64,000 bases of DNA. It comes from Pseudolysinimonas_A sp044239695. Lineage in GTDB: Bacteria; Actinomycetota; Actinomycetes; Actinomycetales; Microbacteriaceae. Below are positions 40,391 to 48,362 of this stretch, piece by piece. How positions within the stretch are numbered: position 1 is the stretch's first letter; each line of letters begins with the position of its first letter. The notes beneath the pieces were generated by a model. That model had not been told where the DNA came from. It worked only from the letters and a program-made list of their open reading frames with translations, and searched no databases. The position numbers and the translations under genes are program-made. The stretch is taken from positions 10,925-74,924 of the forward strand of contig NZ_JBIIAW010000002.1 in the NCBI RefSeq assembly GCF_044239695.1. Reading direction: 5' to 3'.

Positions 40391-40416
40391 CGGTAGCTTG
40401 AACGATCAAGCTACCG
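40391..40416. promoter_or_regulatory. LacI-type operator 2 inside a 26-base imperfect palindrome
   Basis: The core CTTGAACGATCAAG is flanked by CGGTAG and CTACCG, so 24 of 26 positions are symmetric. Its centre is 31 bases, about three helix turns, from operator 1, placing both on one DNA face. It overlaps a TACCGT box (40412-40417) that may drive the regulator gene. Confidence 0.7.
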
Positions 40417-40457
40417 TGGGTCCTCATCGAGTTGGACGACCGAAGGAAGGCCGAGCC

Positions 40458-41552
40458 GTGGCAGCGCTCCCCACCGTCGACGATGTCGCCCGGCTCGCCC
40501 AGGTGTCGCGGCAAACGGTCTCCAACGTGCTGAACTCGCCCGACATCGTGCGGCCGGGGACCCGAGACCGGGTCCTGCGCGCGATCGGCGAACTGGGCTA
40601 CCGCCCGCACGCATCGGCGCGCCGCCTCCGGGCCGGGACGAGTTCGACGATCGGGATCCGCCTGCATCCGATGCGCAACGGCATCTCCGGATCGGTGCTC
40701 GACCGCTACCTGCACGCCCTCACCGAGGCAGCGGACGCCCGCGGGATGCGCGTCAGCCTCTTCGTCGCGGACGACGTCGACGACGAGATCCGCCACTACG
40801 AGCGACTGCGCGACGGAGCCGACGTCGACGCCATCGTGCTCACGGCGACCGAGTACGACGACCCGCGCATCGCCTGGCTCGCGCGCGAGCGCATCCCGTT
40901 CGTCGCCTTCGGCCGCCCCTGGGGCGCGGAGACCGACGACGACCCGACCCGGCTGTGGGTGGATGTCGACGGCCAGGCGGGCGTGCACCAGGCGACACGG
41001 CACCTCCTCGGCCGCGGTCTCACCCGGATCGGCTACCTCGGGTGGCCCGCCGGATCGGGGACCGGCGACGACCGCCGGCGCGGCTGGGAGACCGCGATGG
41101 CCGACGCCGACACGGGCGTCGATCTCACCCGCCTCACCTTCACGGCCGAGGACGTCGTGGCGGACGCGCGGGCGTCGATCGAGGCGCTCGTCCGCGACGG
41201 CGTCGGCCCGTCGACGGGCTCAGGACACCGCCCTTCGACAGGCTCAGGACACCGCCTCGAGGGGCTCGTCTGCGCCTCCGACTCGCTCGCGCTCGGCGCG
41301 ATGATGGCGGTCCGCGAGGCGGGCTTCCCCCACTTCCCCGTCATCGGCTTCGACAACACCCCGGTCGCGTCGGCGGTGGGCCTGTCGAGCGTCGACCAGC
41401 GGCTCGGCGATGTCGCCGACGCCACCGTCGAGCTCCTGATGGGCGCGACGGGATCCCGTGTTCGCCCGCATGGCGACGTGGGCGACGGCCCGCGGCACCG
41501 CCTCGTCACCCCCGAGCTCGTCGTGCGCCGGTCGAGTCACCTCGCGGAGTGA
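40458..41552 (+). CDS. LacI-family transcriptional regulator
   Basis: The start is the GTG at 40458 with GGAAGG upstream. Earlier in-frame codons lie inside the operator. The 364 residues show the LacI HTH and hinge (TVDDVARLAQVSRQTVSNVLNSPDIVRPGTRDRVL, then LGYRPHASARRLRAG) and a periplasmic-binding-protein-like sugar domain ending FDNTPVASAVGLSSVDQRLGDVA. It should repress the divergent glycosidase gene and itself until a sugar binds. Residues PSTGSGHR occur twice in a row near residue 252, an insertion absent from normal family members. Confidence 0.93.
   Translation: MAALPTVDDVARLAQVSRQTVSNVLNSPDIVRPGTRDRVLRAIGELGYRPHASARRLRAGTSSTIGIRLHPMRNGISGSVLDRYLHALTEAADARGMRVSLFVADDVDDEIRHYERLRDGADVDAIVLTATEYDDPRIAWLARERIPFVAFGRPWGAETDDDPTRLWVDVDGQAGVHQATRHLLGRGLTRIGYLGWPAGSGTGDDRRRGWETAMADADTGVDLTRLTFTAEDVVADARASIEALVRDGVGPSTGSGHRPSTGSGHRLEGLVCASDSLALGAMMAVREAGFPHFPVIGFDNTPVASAVGLSSVDQRLGDVADATVELLMGATGSRVRPHGDVGDGPRHRLVTPELVVRRSSHLAE
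41208..41255 (+). repeat. Two 24-base tandem repeats inserted in frame in the lacI-type gene
   Basis: Units 41208-41231 and 41232-41255 differ at two positions and each encode PSTGSGHR. The core CTTCGACAGGCTCAGG is the dispersed intergenic repeat often seen in Microbacteriaceae genomes (from memory). Here it sits inside a coding region without breaking the frame. Confidence 0.75.
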
Positions 41553-41560
41553 GCTGCACG

Positions 41561-41911
41561 TCAGCCGAACAGGGCGAGCCCGAGGCACCAGCCGGCGGTC
41601 GCGGCGGCGAGCCCGAGCGCCAGGTTGAGGGCGACGGATGCCGCGGCGGCGCGCCAGCGCCCTTCCGAGAACAGCTGCACCGTCTCGACGCTGAAGGTGC
41701 TGAAGGTCGTCAAGCCGCCGGCGAGCCCGGTGACGGCGATCAGCGCGACGTCGGTGTGGATCGCGACCCCGGCGAGCAGCGAGCCGGCCACGTTGACCGC
41801 GAGCACGGGCCACGGCCACGACGCCTTCGCCCCGGCGCGTCCGACGAGATAGCGCACGAGCGACCCGACCGCGCCGGCGACCAGCACGAGGACGACCACG
41901 AGCGGGGTCAC
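41561..41911 (-). CDS. crcB: Fluoride channel subunit CrcB (Fluc), copy 1
   Basis: This 116-residue protein has four helices and family motifs GAVGSLVRYLVG, NVAGSLLAGV and GLAGGLTTFSTFSVE (the TTFST track lines the fluoride pore). Fluc channels are dual-topology dimers that let fluoride leave the cell. Two adjacent genes suggest a heterodimer with opposite orientations. The GTG start overlaps the stop of the upstream crcB by four bases. Confidence 0.93.
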   Translation of the reverse strand: MTPLVVVLVLVAGAVGSLVRYLVGRAGAKASWPWPVLAVNVAGSLLAGVAIHTDVALIAVTGLAGGLTTFSTFSVETVQLFSEGRWRAAAASVALNLALGLAAATAGWCLGLALFG

Positions 41912-42300
41912 TCGTCGGGCCCGATCGGTGGGATGGCGCGGCGGGAGCCGATCCGGAGCCCGAGGGCCGCAGCCGCGATCCCCCCGACGAGCGACGCGGC
42001 GACGTAGACCACGGCGGACGTGACGATCCCCGACGCCGTGAGTTCCACCGCGGAGAGCGCCAGCGCCGAGAAGGTCGTGAACGACCCGAGCAGCCCGGGC
42101 CCCAGACCGGCGCGGAGCCACTCGGGGGCGACCGGCCACACCCGGGAGATCAGCATCCCGAGGGCGAACGAGCCCGCGAGGTTGACCAGGAACGTGCCGA
42201 GCGGGAACACCGCGCCGCCGTGCGGGAGGAGCGTGTCGACGCCGAGCCTGACGCCGGTGCCGAGCGTCCCGCCGGCGAGCACGGCGAGAATCGACTTCAC
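41908..42300 (-). CDS. crcB: Fluoride channel subunit CrcB (Fluc), copy 2
   Basis: The 130-residue protein starts at GTG 42300, overlapping the stop of the permease gene (GTGA). Motifs GGTLGTGVRLGV, NLAGSFALGM and GLLGSFTTFSALALS are slightly less canonical than in the partner (Arg-Leu instead of Arg-Tyr). Four helices are predicted. It likely pairs with the product of 41561-41911. No fluoride riboswitch was seen near the operon start. Confidence 0.92.
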   Translation of the reverse strand: MKSILAVLAGGTLGTGVRLGVDTLLPHGGAVFPLGTFLVNLAGSFALGMLISRVWPVAPEWLRAGLGPGLLGSFTTFSALALSAVELTASGIVTSAVVYVAASLVGGIAAAALGLRIGSRRAIPPIGPDE

Positions 42301-44375
42301 TTCTTCAGCTTGCCCGTCGCGGCGCGTTCGTCGCGCAGCGGCTCGCGTTTCACCGGACGAGGGCGCAGCGGTTCGCCGCGGCGGTCCTGTCCGGGCAGCG
42401 GCCGCGAACGACGCCCGTAGATGAGATCGGACGAGTCGAGCAGCCACGGCACGAGCGTGACGGCGACGCCGTGGACGAGCATGAGCTTCTGGCGGATGCG
42501 GCCGGCTTTGTGGTTGTGCAGGAGCCGCTCCCACCAGTGCCCGACGATGTACTCCGGGAGGTAGACGGTGATGACCTCCGACCCGTGCTTCGCGCGCCGG
42601 GCCTTCAGGTATTTGATCAGCGGCGCGCTGATGTCGCGGTAGGGCGACTCGAGGATGTGCAACGGCACCTTGATGTTCGACGACGCCCACTCGAGGTCGA
42701 GCTTGTCGGCCGCGTCGTCGTCGATCGCGATGTGCACGGCCTCGATCGACTGGTGCCGGGCCGCGATCGCGTAGTCGAGGGCCTTCAGGACGGGCTTCTG
42801 CACCCGCCCCACGAGCACGATCGCGTGGTCGCCGGTCGCGCCGAAGGTGGTGTCGGGGTCGGCTTCGATCTCGCGATCGACATCCCGGTAGTAGCGGTTC
42901 ACCCCGAGCATCAGGAACCACAGGATCGGCATCACCAGGAACACGATCCACGCGCCGTGGGTGAACTTCGTGACGGTGACTATGACGAGCACCGCCGAGG
43001 TCATCGACGCGCCGATGAGGTTGATGATCAGGCTGCGGATGATGGAGCCGCGTCCGTCGGCCCCGCGTTTGAGCAGGCGCAGCCAGTGCCGCACCATCCC
43101 GCTCTGCCCGAGCGTGAACGAGACGAAGACGCCGATGATGTAGAGCTGGATGAGCGTGGTGAGGTCGGCCTGGAAGATGACCAGGATGGCGATCGCGGTC
43201 ACCGACAGCGCGAGCACGCCGTTGCTGAAGATGAGCCGGTCGCCGCGGGTCGACAGGGCCTTCGGGGCGTACTTGTCGGCGGAGAGCACCGAGCCCAGCA
43301 GCGGGAACCCGTTGAACGCCGTGTTCGCCGCGAGCAGCAGCACGACGGCCGTCGCCGCCTGGATGATGAAGAACGGCACCGAGAAGTCGCCGAAGGTCGC
43401 CGCGGCCATCTGCGCGATCAGGCTGCGCTGCGGATCCGTCGTGCACGCCGCGACGACGGCGTTCACCGCCTCGGTGCAGTCGAGGTAGTGCACCTGCCCG
43501 ACGAGTGCGATCGTCGTGAGGCCCGCGAAGAGCACGATCGCGATGCTGCCCATGATGACGAGGGTCTTCTGCGCGTTCGAGATCTTCGGGCGGCGGAACG
43601 CCGGGACGCCGTTCGAGATCGCCTCGACGCCGGTCAGGGCGGCGCAGCCGGAGGCGAAGGCGCGCAACAGCAGCAGGATGAAGGCCGCCTGGGTGAGCGA
43701 TTCCCCTTCGTGCACGAGGTCGGCACTCTCCGCGATCGGCGCGTCGCCGAGCAGGGTGCGCACGACCGCCGTGACGACCATGACCGCGATCGAGGCGATG
43801 AACAGGTAGGTCGGGATGGCGAACGCCTTGCTCGACTCGCTCACCCCGCGCAGGTTCACCGCGGCGAGCAGCACGACGAAGAACACGGCGAGCCACACCC
43901 GGTACGGCTCGAGGAAGGGCAGCGCCGAGATGATGTTGTCGACCCCGGAGGCCACCGACACGGCGACCGTCATCACGTAGTCGACGAGCAGCGCCGACGC
44001 GACGATGAGCCCGGCCTTCTCGCCGAGGTTCTTGCGGGCGACCTCGTAGTCGCCGCCGCCCGACGGGTACGCCTTGATCAGCTGGCGGTAGGAGAGCACC
44101 ACGACGAGCAGGAGCACCACGACGGCGAGGGCCACCCACGGGCCGTAGGCGAGGAGTCCGACGCCGCCGATGAGCAGGATCATCAGCAGTTCCTGCGGGG
44201 CGTAGGCGACCGAGGAGAGCGGGTCGCTGGCGAAGATCGGCAGCGCGAGGTGCTTGGGCAGCAGCTGGCCCTCGAGCTTGTCCGACGGCAGCGGCTCGCC
44301 GATCAGCAGACGCTTGGCGGTCTGGCGGGTTCCGGCGGCTTCCGCGCGGATCCGATCCGGAGGCTCCTCGGGCAC
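42297..44375 (-). CDS. APC-superfamily permease, KimA/YdaO-like (potassium importer candidate)
   Basis: This 692-residue protein has about 12 membrane helices. LPKHLALPIFASDPLSSVAY at the N-terminus, SYRQLIKAYPSGGGDYEVA and NLGEKAGLIVASALLVDYV closely resemble Bacillus KimA (YdaO), a c-di-AMP-controlled K+/H+ symporter, more than amino-acid permeases. A cytoplasmic C-terminal domain of about 170 residues (HAIVLVGRVQKPVLKALDYA, VHIAIDDDAADKL) resembles a universal-stress-like fold and may be regulatory. The GTG start lies six bases after a TAACGT box. It leads an operon with two crcB genes. Confidence 0.82.
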   Translation of the reverse strand: MPEEPPDRIRAEAAGTRQTAKRLLIGEPLPSDKLEGQLLPKHLALPIFASDPLSSVAYAPQELLMILLIGGVGLLAYGPWVALAVVVLLLVVVLSYRQLIKAYPSGGGDYEVARKNLGEKAGLIVASALLVDYVMTVAVSVASGVDNIISALPFLEPYRVWLAVFFVVLLAAVNLRGVSESSKAFAIPTYLFIASIAVMVVTAVVRTLLGDAPIAESADLVHEGESLTQAAFILLLLRAFASGCAALTGVEAISNGVPAFRRPKISNAQKTLVIMGSIAIVLFAGLTTIALVGQVHYLDCTEAVNAVVAACTTDPQRSLIAQMAAATFGDFSVPFFIIQAATAVVLLLAANTAFNGFPLLGSVLSADKYAPKALSTRGDRLIFSNGVLALSVTAIAILVIFQADLTTLIQLYIIGVFVSFTLGQSGMVRHWLRLLKRGADGRGSIIRSLIINLIGASMTSAVLVIVTVTKFTHGAWIVFLVMPILWFLMLGVNRYYRDVDREIEADPDTTFGATGDHAIVLVGRVQKPVLKALDYAIAARHQSIEAVHIAIDDDAADKLDLEWASSNIKVPLHILESPYRDISAPLIKYLKARRAKHGSEVITVYLPEYIVGHWWERLLHNHKAGRIRQKLMLVHGVAVTLVPWLLDSSDLIYGRRSRPLPGQDRRGEPLRPRPVKREPLRDERAATGKLKK

Positions 44376-44381
44376 GGCGTC

Positions 44382-44398
44382 ACGTTACTCCTTATGAT
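44382..44398. promoter_or_regulatory. Back-to-back -10 boxes of the permease and the 44405 gene
   Basis: Leftward TAACGT (44387-44382) plus six bases gives the GTG at 44375. Rightward TATGAT (44393-44398) plus six bases gives the GTG at 44405. Five bases separate the two boxes. Confidence 0.55.
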
Positions 44399-44404
44399 CG
44401 TGCG

Positions 44405-45043
44405 GTGACGAGAACGCGGCGGCGCCGCTGGCCCTGGGTCGTCGCGGGTGTGCTCGCGCTCCTGCTGACGGTCGTCGCGATCGTGGTCGTGCCGATCCTG
44501 ACGCACGTCGACCAGGGCGGGTCCAACCAGGAGGAGGCCGCCGACGCGTGGCCGCTGGAGGCGTCCGCGGCGGGGGATGACGGCCGCGACCGGCACCTCG
44601 AGATCCACTCCGTCGAGCCCGGGGGCAGCGTCGACACCTCGGCCCTCGCGCCGGGCGACCGGTTCGTGGTGAGCGGCACCGGGTACGACCCCGCGCGCGG
44701 CATCTACGTGGCGATCTGCGCCATCCCCGACGACCCCGCCGTGAAGCCCGGCCCCTGCCTCGGCGGCGTTCCCGCCGACGAGGCCGTCGAGGTGCCGGAG
44801 GGCACGATCCAGTTCGCCCCGAGCAACTGGATCAACGACGACTGGGCGTGGCGTCTCTTCGGGGCGCGCTCGTACGACGATCCCGCCTCGGGCACCTTCA
44901 CCGCCTACCTCGAGGTGCCGGCGACGGCAGACGAGAAGGTCGACTGCCGCGAGGTGGCGTGCGCCCTGTACACCCGGAACGACCACACCGCGTCGTCCGA
45001 CCGCGTGCAGGATGTCTACATCCCGCTCGGCTTCGTCGGTTAG
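44405..45043 (+). CDS. Membrane-anchored exported protein, neocarzinostatin/Ig-like
   Basis: The 212-residue protein has a basic start (MTRTRRRRW), one long N-terminal helix (VVAGVLALLLTVVAIVVVPIL) and an outside domain. The outside part has the pattern APGDRFVVSGTGYDPARGIYVAICAI with two cysteine pairs, typical of small actinobacterial beta-sandwich surface proteins related to the neocarzinostatin or HtaA-associated type. No lipobox is visible, so the helix is probably an anchor or uncleaved signal. Function unknown. The gene is leaderless and divergent from the KimA-like gene. Confidence 0.7.
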   Translation: MTRTRRRRWPWVVAGVLALLLTVVAIVVVPILTHVDQGGSNQEEAADAWPLEASAAGDDGRDRHLEIHSVEPGGSVDTSALAPGDRFVVSGTGYDPARGIYVAICAIPDDPAVKPGPCLGGVPADEAVEVPEGTIQFAPSNWINDDWAWRLFGARSYDDPASGTFTAYLEVPATADEKVDCREVACALYTRNDHTASSDRVQDVYIPLGFVG

Positions 45044-45046
45044 GGA

Positions 45047-45514
45047 TCAGTCGACGGGCGGCAGCCCGAGTCCGAGCGACGTGCAGAAGTCGACCGCGTC
45101 GACACGGCCGACGTTCGGGAACACGGCCAGACGCAGGTCGGGCAGTTCGCACGCGGTCGCCTGAGGCGAGACGACGCCCTGAGTGCTGAACGCGATCGAG
45201 CAGAGCTCGAGGGCGAGTGCGAGGCGCCCGCTCTCGTCCAGGTCACGGAGGTCGTCAGACGACCCCATGATCGCGACCGGCCCGTTCAGGTCGTCGGACG
45301 GGAAGCAGGAGAACGCGGACGACAGCACCTCGGGGGGTGCGCTCGCCACACCGATCGCCGCCGCCGTGAGGCCGAGGCCGAGGCCGAGGCTCGCGGTCGC
45401 GACGGCCACGCGCACCCGACGGCGTCGACGCTTCGTGCGGGCGGCGATCTTCGCGACGATGTTGTGGCCCATCATCGTGATCTGCGACGGGCTCGGCCCG
45501 AGCGGGGTGCTCAT
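45047..45514 (-). CDS. Probable anti-sigma or partner membrane protein of the ECF sigma factor
   Basis: This 155-residue protein is encoded with a four-base overlap (ATGA) after the sigma gene. The N-terminal 35 residues are cytoplasmic and very basic (KIAARTKRRRRRVR). One transmembrane helix follows (VAVATASLGLGLGLTAAAIGVAS), then an outside part with four Cys. There is no classical zinc anti-sigma motif (HxxxCxxC). Position suggests it senses an envelope signal and restrains the sigma factor. The outside Cys could form disulfides. Confidence 0.65.
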   Translation of the reverse strand: MSTPLGPSPSQITMMGHNIVAKIAARTKRRRRRVRVAVATASLGLGLGLTAAAIGVASAPPEVLSSAFSCFPSDDLNGPVAIMGSSDDLRDLDESGRLALALELCSIAFSTQGVVSPQATACELPDLRLAVFPNVGRVDAVDFCTSLGLGLPPVD

Positions 45515-46122
45515 GACTGGTCCCGCGTCGCGCCGAGCGCGATCCGCAGCCCCGCGCGCAGCCGGGCGAGGCGGTTGCGCACGGCGCCGTGACTGACGCC
45601 CATCGCGAGGGAGGCCTGCTGATAGGTCAGACCTTCCTCGATGCAGAGCAGATACACCGTGTAGTCCTCGTCGCTCAGCTCGGCGAGCGCGTCGTCGATG
45701 GCCTCGCGGAGGGCGCGGTTGCGCACGCGGTCCTCGACCGACATCGAGTCAGGCGGCAGCGCCGTGAGGCCGTCGACGTGAAGGCGGGCGTTGTTGCGGG
45801 CGAGCGCGCGCCGACGGTTGAGGCACAGGTAGCGGGATGTCGTGAGCAGCCAGGGGAGCAGCGATCGGTCGACGATCCGCACCGACGCGATCTTGCCCCA
45901 CAGGGTCACGAAGACGTCCTGCGCGATCTCCTCGGCCTCGCGGCGCGTTCCGAGCAGGCTGTAGGCGTGGCGGTAGACGACGGTGACGTGCCGCCGGTAG
46001 AGGGCGTCGAAAGCGGCGGCGTCGCCGTGAGCGGCAGCCTCGAGATCGAGCCGGTCGTCGGCGAAATGGGTCGCATCGTCGTGCGACGGCGACACGTCGC
46101 GCTGTTCCCGCCCCCGATCCAT
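45511..46122 (-). CDS. ECF RNA polymerase sigma factor
   Basis: This 203-residue sigma-70 family protein has only regions 2 and 4. Region 2 is FDALYRRHVTVVYRHAYSLLGTRREAEEIAQDVFVTLW. Region 4 is LSDEDYTVYLLCIEEGLTYQQASLAMGVSHGAVRNRLARL, the -35-binding HTH. It is co-transcribed with a membrane partner and divergent from an exported crystallin-like protein that may be a target. No matching ECF promoter pair was confidently found. Confidence 0.92.
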   Translation of the reverse strand: MDRGREQRDVSPSHDDATHFADDRLDLEAAAHGDAAAFDALYRRHVTVVYRHAYSLLGTRREAEEIAQDVFVTLWGKIASVRIVDRSLLPWLLTTSRYLCLNRRRALARNNARLHVDGLTALPPDSMSVEDRVRNRALREAIDDALAELSDEDYTVYLLCIEEGLTYQQASLAMGVSHGAVRNRLARLRAGLRIALGATRDQS

Positions 46123-46253
46123 AGCTGAGTAGTGTCCTCCTTCCCCGGTTCGTCTCGCACCCCGGGTAGCGTTTGCCCGGTGCGCTCGTCGCCTGCAAGG
46201 TGAACACGAGACCGCTCCGCTGGGGAGCGGCTCGCACAGATCTGGGAGACATC

Positions 46254-46781
46254 GTGATCAGAGAATCCTGGCGGGGCGCCGGCCGTGCGGCCGCGCTCCT
46301 CGCGTCGCTCGCCGTGCTCGTCGTCGGCGTCGCGACCCCCGCGAACGCGCAGACACGTGACGAGCACTGCGTGATCCTGCTCGACGACGATGACGCCGCG
46401 ACGGCGGTCTGCGCCGACACCGTCGAGGCGGCGGATGCGGTGTTCACCGAGAGGACGGGTCTGACGCGAGTCGAGTCGGCCGACGCCGTGGGGCCACTCG
46501 TGGTGTATTCGCTCGCGACGCTCTACACCGACGCTGGCTACGGCGGATCGAGCTACACCTTCACGCGATCGTCGGCCTGCAACGGTGTGACGCTCTCGAG
46601 CGTGGCCAACCTGGGTTCGATCGGCATGAACGATGCGGTCAGCTCGTTCTTCACGTATTCGAGTTGCACCGTGCGGCTCTTCGTCGACGCCAGCTACGGC
46701 GGAAGCTCCTACGGCTGGGCGACGAGTCAGTCGTCCCTCCCGTCGTTCAACGACGTCGCGTCGTCGGCGCGCGTCCGCTGA
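46254..46781 (+). CDS. Exported beta/gamma-crystallin-like (peptidase inhibitor I36 type) protein
   Basis: The GTG at 46254 has GGGAG six bases upstream. A signal peptide (MIRESWRGAGRAAALLASL, cleavage likely after ATPANA) is followed by about 140 residues. Two Greek-key-like units are evident: LYTDAGYGGSSYTFT and LFVDASYGGSSYGWA, each with YGGSSY and a following Cys-containing stretch. Small secreted actinobacterial proteins with these repeats belong to the beta/gamma-crystallin or I36 protease-inhibitor group, stable extracellular folds that may bind calcium. A hairpin (46212-46230) sits in its leader. Confidence 0.75.
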   Translation: MIRESWRGAGRAAALLASLAVLVVGVATPANAQTRDEHCVILLDDDDAATAVCADTVEAADAVFTERTGLTRVESADAVGPLVVYSLATLYTDAGYGGSSYTFTRSSACNGVTLSSVANLGSIGMNDAVSSFFTYSSCTVRLFVDASYGGSSYGWATSQSSLPSFNDVASSARVR

Positions 46782-46838
46782 CGGGCGGGTCCGAGCGCCC
46801 GGGGTGCGCGGCGGACCACGTCGACACCCCGGTGCGAC

Positions 46839-47459
46839 TCAGCCGCGCAGGTGGGCGACGAGCTGCTTGCGCAGGTCGCCGAGCCCGTCGGTGACCAGTC
46901 GGACCGCGTCGGGGGTGAGGATGCCGTCGGCCGCCGCAGCACGCAGCTCCTCCCGCATCTCGCCGCGGAACTCGGTCAGCGCCGCCTCCGCCTCGTGCAG
47001 TCGCGCGCGCGACTCGGTGCGGGCGTCGTCGTCGACCCGGGTGCCCCGGTCGGCGGACGCGCCGTCGGCCCGGGCGTCGCGGGCGGCTGCCGCGAGGTCG
47101 GCGCGCAGGGTGCGCATGGCGTCGGTGACGGAGGCCCGCACCTCGTCGGCGAGCCGGCGCACCGAGTCGGTGAACTCGCTCTCGATGCCCGCGAGTTCCG
47201 GCTCGCGCATGCGCAGTTCGGCGCGCCCGGCGTCGGTGATCGCGTAGACGGTCTTACGGCCGTCGGCCTCTTTCGTGACGAGGCCCTCCTCCTCGAGCTT
47301 GCCGAGGCGCGGGTAGATCGTGCCGGCGCTGGGAGCGTAGGTGCCGCCCGAGGAGTCGGTGAGCGCCTGGATGATCTCGTAGCCGTGCATCGGGCGATCG
47401 GCGAGCAGGCGCAGCAGGTAGAGCCGCAGGTGCCCGTGACCGAAGACCGCGGGGCTCAC
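46839..47459 (-). CDS. PadR-family transcriptional regulator
   Basis: The GTG at 47459 overlaps the upstream gene (GTGA). The first 100 residues are a PadR winged helix: LRLYLLRLLADRPMHGYEIIQALTD, then GTYAPSAGTIYPRLGKLEEEGLV and RKTVYAITDAGRAEL. A long helical C-terminus of about 100 residues follows, longer than in small PadR proteins, with LRADLAAAARDARADG and a charged helix up to KQLVAHLRG. It likely represses its own operon through the AT-rich palindromes upstream of the first gene. Confidence 0.9.
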   Translation of the reverse strand: MSPAVFGHGHLRLYLLRLLADRPMHGYEIIQALTDSSGGTYAPSAGTIYPRLGKLEEEGLVTKEADGRKTVYAITDAGRAELRMREPELAGIESEFTDSVRRLADEVRASVTDAMRTLRADLAAAARDARADGASADRGTRVDDDARTESRARLHEAEAALTEFRGEMREELRAAAADGILTPDAVRLVTDGLGDLRKQLVAHLRG

Positions 47460-48283
47460 GGGGCGGGGGTCTCGGCCGGGGCCTCGGCGCGCGCGACGTG
47501 CAGCACGGTGATGTCGCCGCTCACGGTATTGACGCGCACGTCGGTCCAGCGTCCCTCCAGCAGCCCGAACTTGCCGGTGAACTTGCCCCGGGGGCGGTAG
47601 GTCGCGTCGTCGAGCTGCAGCTTGCCGCCGACGGTGTTGACGGAGTAGCCGGCCGCCGCGTCGGGGGCGAGCCGCGCCGCGACGTCGCCGCTGACCGTGT
47701 TCACCTTGATCGCGTCGGGCACCCCGGTGAGGTCGAGGAAGACGTTGCCGCTGACCCCGTCGCTGGAGAACCAGGTCACCTCGCCGGTCGCCGACACATC
47801 GCCGCTCACGGTGTGCGCGGCGAGGCGTCCCGTGTGGTTGCGCGCGGTCAGCTCGCCGTTCACGGCGTTGACCTGCAGCGAACCCTCGAGGCCGTCGGTC
47901 GACAGGTCGCCGCTGACGGTGCTCAGTTCGGCGCTCGCGCGCACCCCGCTCACCAGGGCGCTGGCACTCACGACGCCCAGCTTCACCGCGGTCTCGCGCG
48001 GCACGAGGATGCTGACGTCGGCGCGGGCGGCGCCGGGGCTGAAGTTGCGGAACACGTCGAGCCAGTTCTCCCACGACAGTTGCGCGTGGTCGACCTCGAG
48101 CGTCTCGCCCTCCGCGGTGATGCGCAGGTCCTTGCCGCTGACGCTGTGCACCTCGACGCGCACGACGGGCTCGTCATGTGCGATCACGTCGACGTGGCCG
48201 GCCACCAGGCCCACCTTGAGTCGGCGGATGCCGTCGACCTCGATCGTCTTCGGCCCGTCGACGAGCCACTTCTGCTGGGACAT
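47456..48283 (-). CDS. DUF4097-type beta-solenoid (adhesin-like) protein
   Basis: The 275-residue protein has the repeating pattern of DUF4097: STVSGDLST, HTVSGDVSATG, NTVSGDVAARL and NTVSGDITVLHV, each one turn of a right-handed beta-helix. It has no signal peptide or membrane segment. DUF4097 proteins are very often paired with PadR regulators or anti-sigma-like partners, but their role is not settled. It is the first gene of the PadR operon and is preceded by two GATATATC palindromes. Confidence 0.85.
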   Translation of the reverse strand: MSQQKWLVDGPKTIEVDGIRRLKVGLVAGHVDVIAHDEPVVRVEVHSVSGKDLRITAEGETLEVDHAQLSWENWLDVFRNFSPGAARADVSILVPRETAVKLGVVSASALVSGVRASAELSTVSGDLSTDGLEGSLQVNAVNGELTARNHTGRLAAHTVSGDVSATGEVTWFSSDGVSGNVFLDLTGVPDAIKVNTVSGDVAARLAPDAAAGYSVNTVGGKLQLDDATYRPRGKFTGKFGLLEGRWTDVRVNTVSGDITVLHVARAEAPAETPAP

Positions 48284-48298
48284 CCGATCCGCCTCTCT

Positions 48299-48338
48299 CG
48301 CGATATATCGCGTGTCTGAACTCAAGATATATCGCGAG
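48299..48338. promoter_or_regulatory. Paired palindromic PadR operators
   Basis: CGCGATATATCGCG (48299-48312) is a perfect palindrome. AAGATATATCGCGAG (from 48324) repeats its GATATATC core. They are strikingly AT-rich for this DNA, lie 16 bases upstream of the DUF4097 start, and are spaced about 23 bases centre to centre. They are the likely autoregulatory sites of the PadR protein. Confidence 0.65.
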
Positions 48339-48362
48339 TCGCGAGGGCGCAACATCCGATTC

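Noticed and set aside
42471..44408. A 645-codon open frame opposite the KimA-like permease
   Set aside because: Arg/His/Asp-rich translation with no motifs, antisense to a well-supported transporter.
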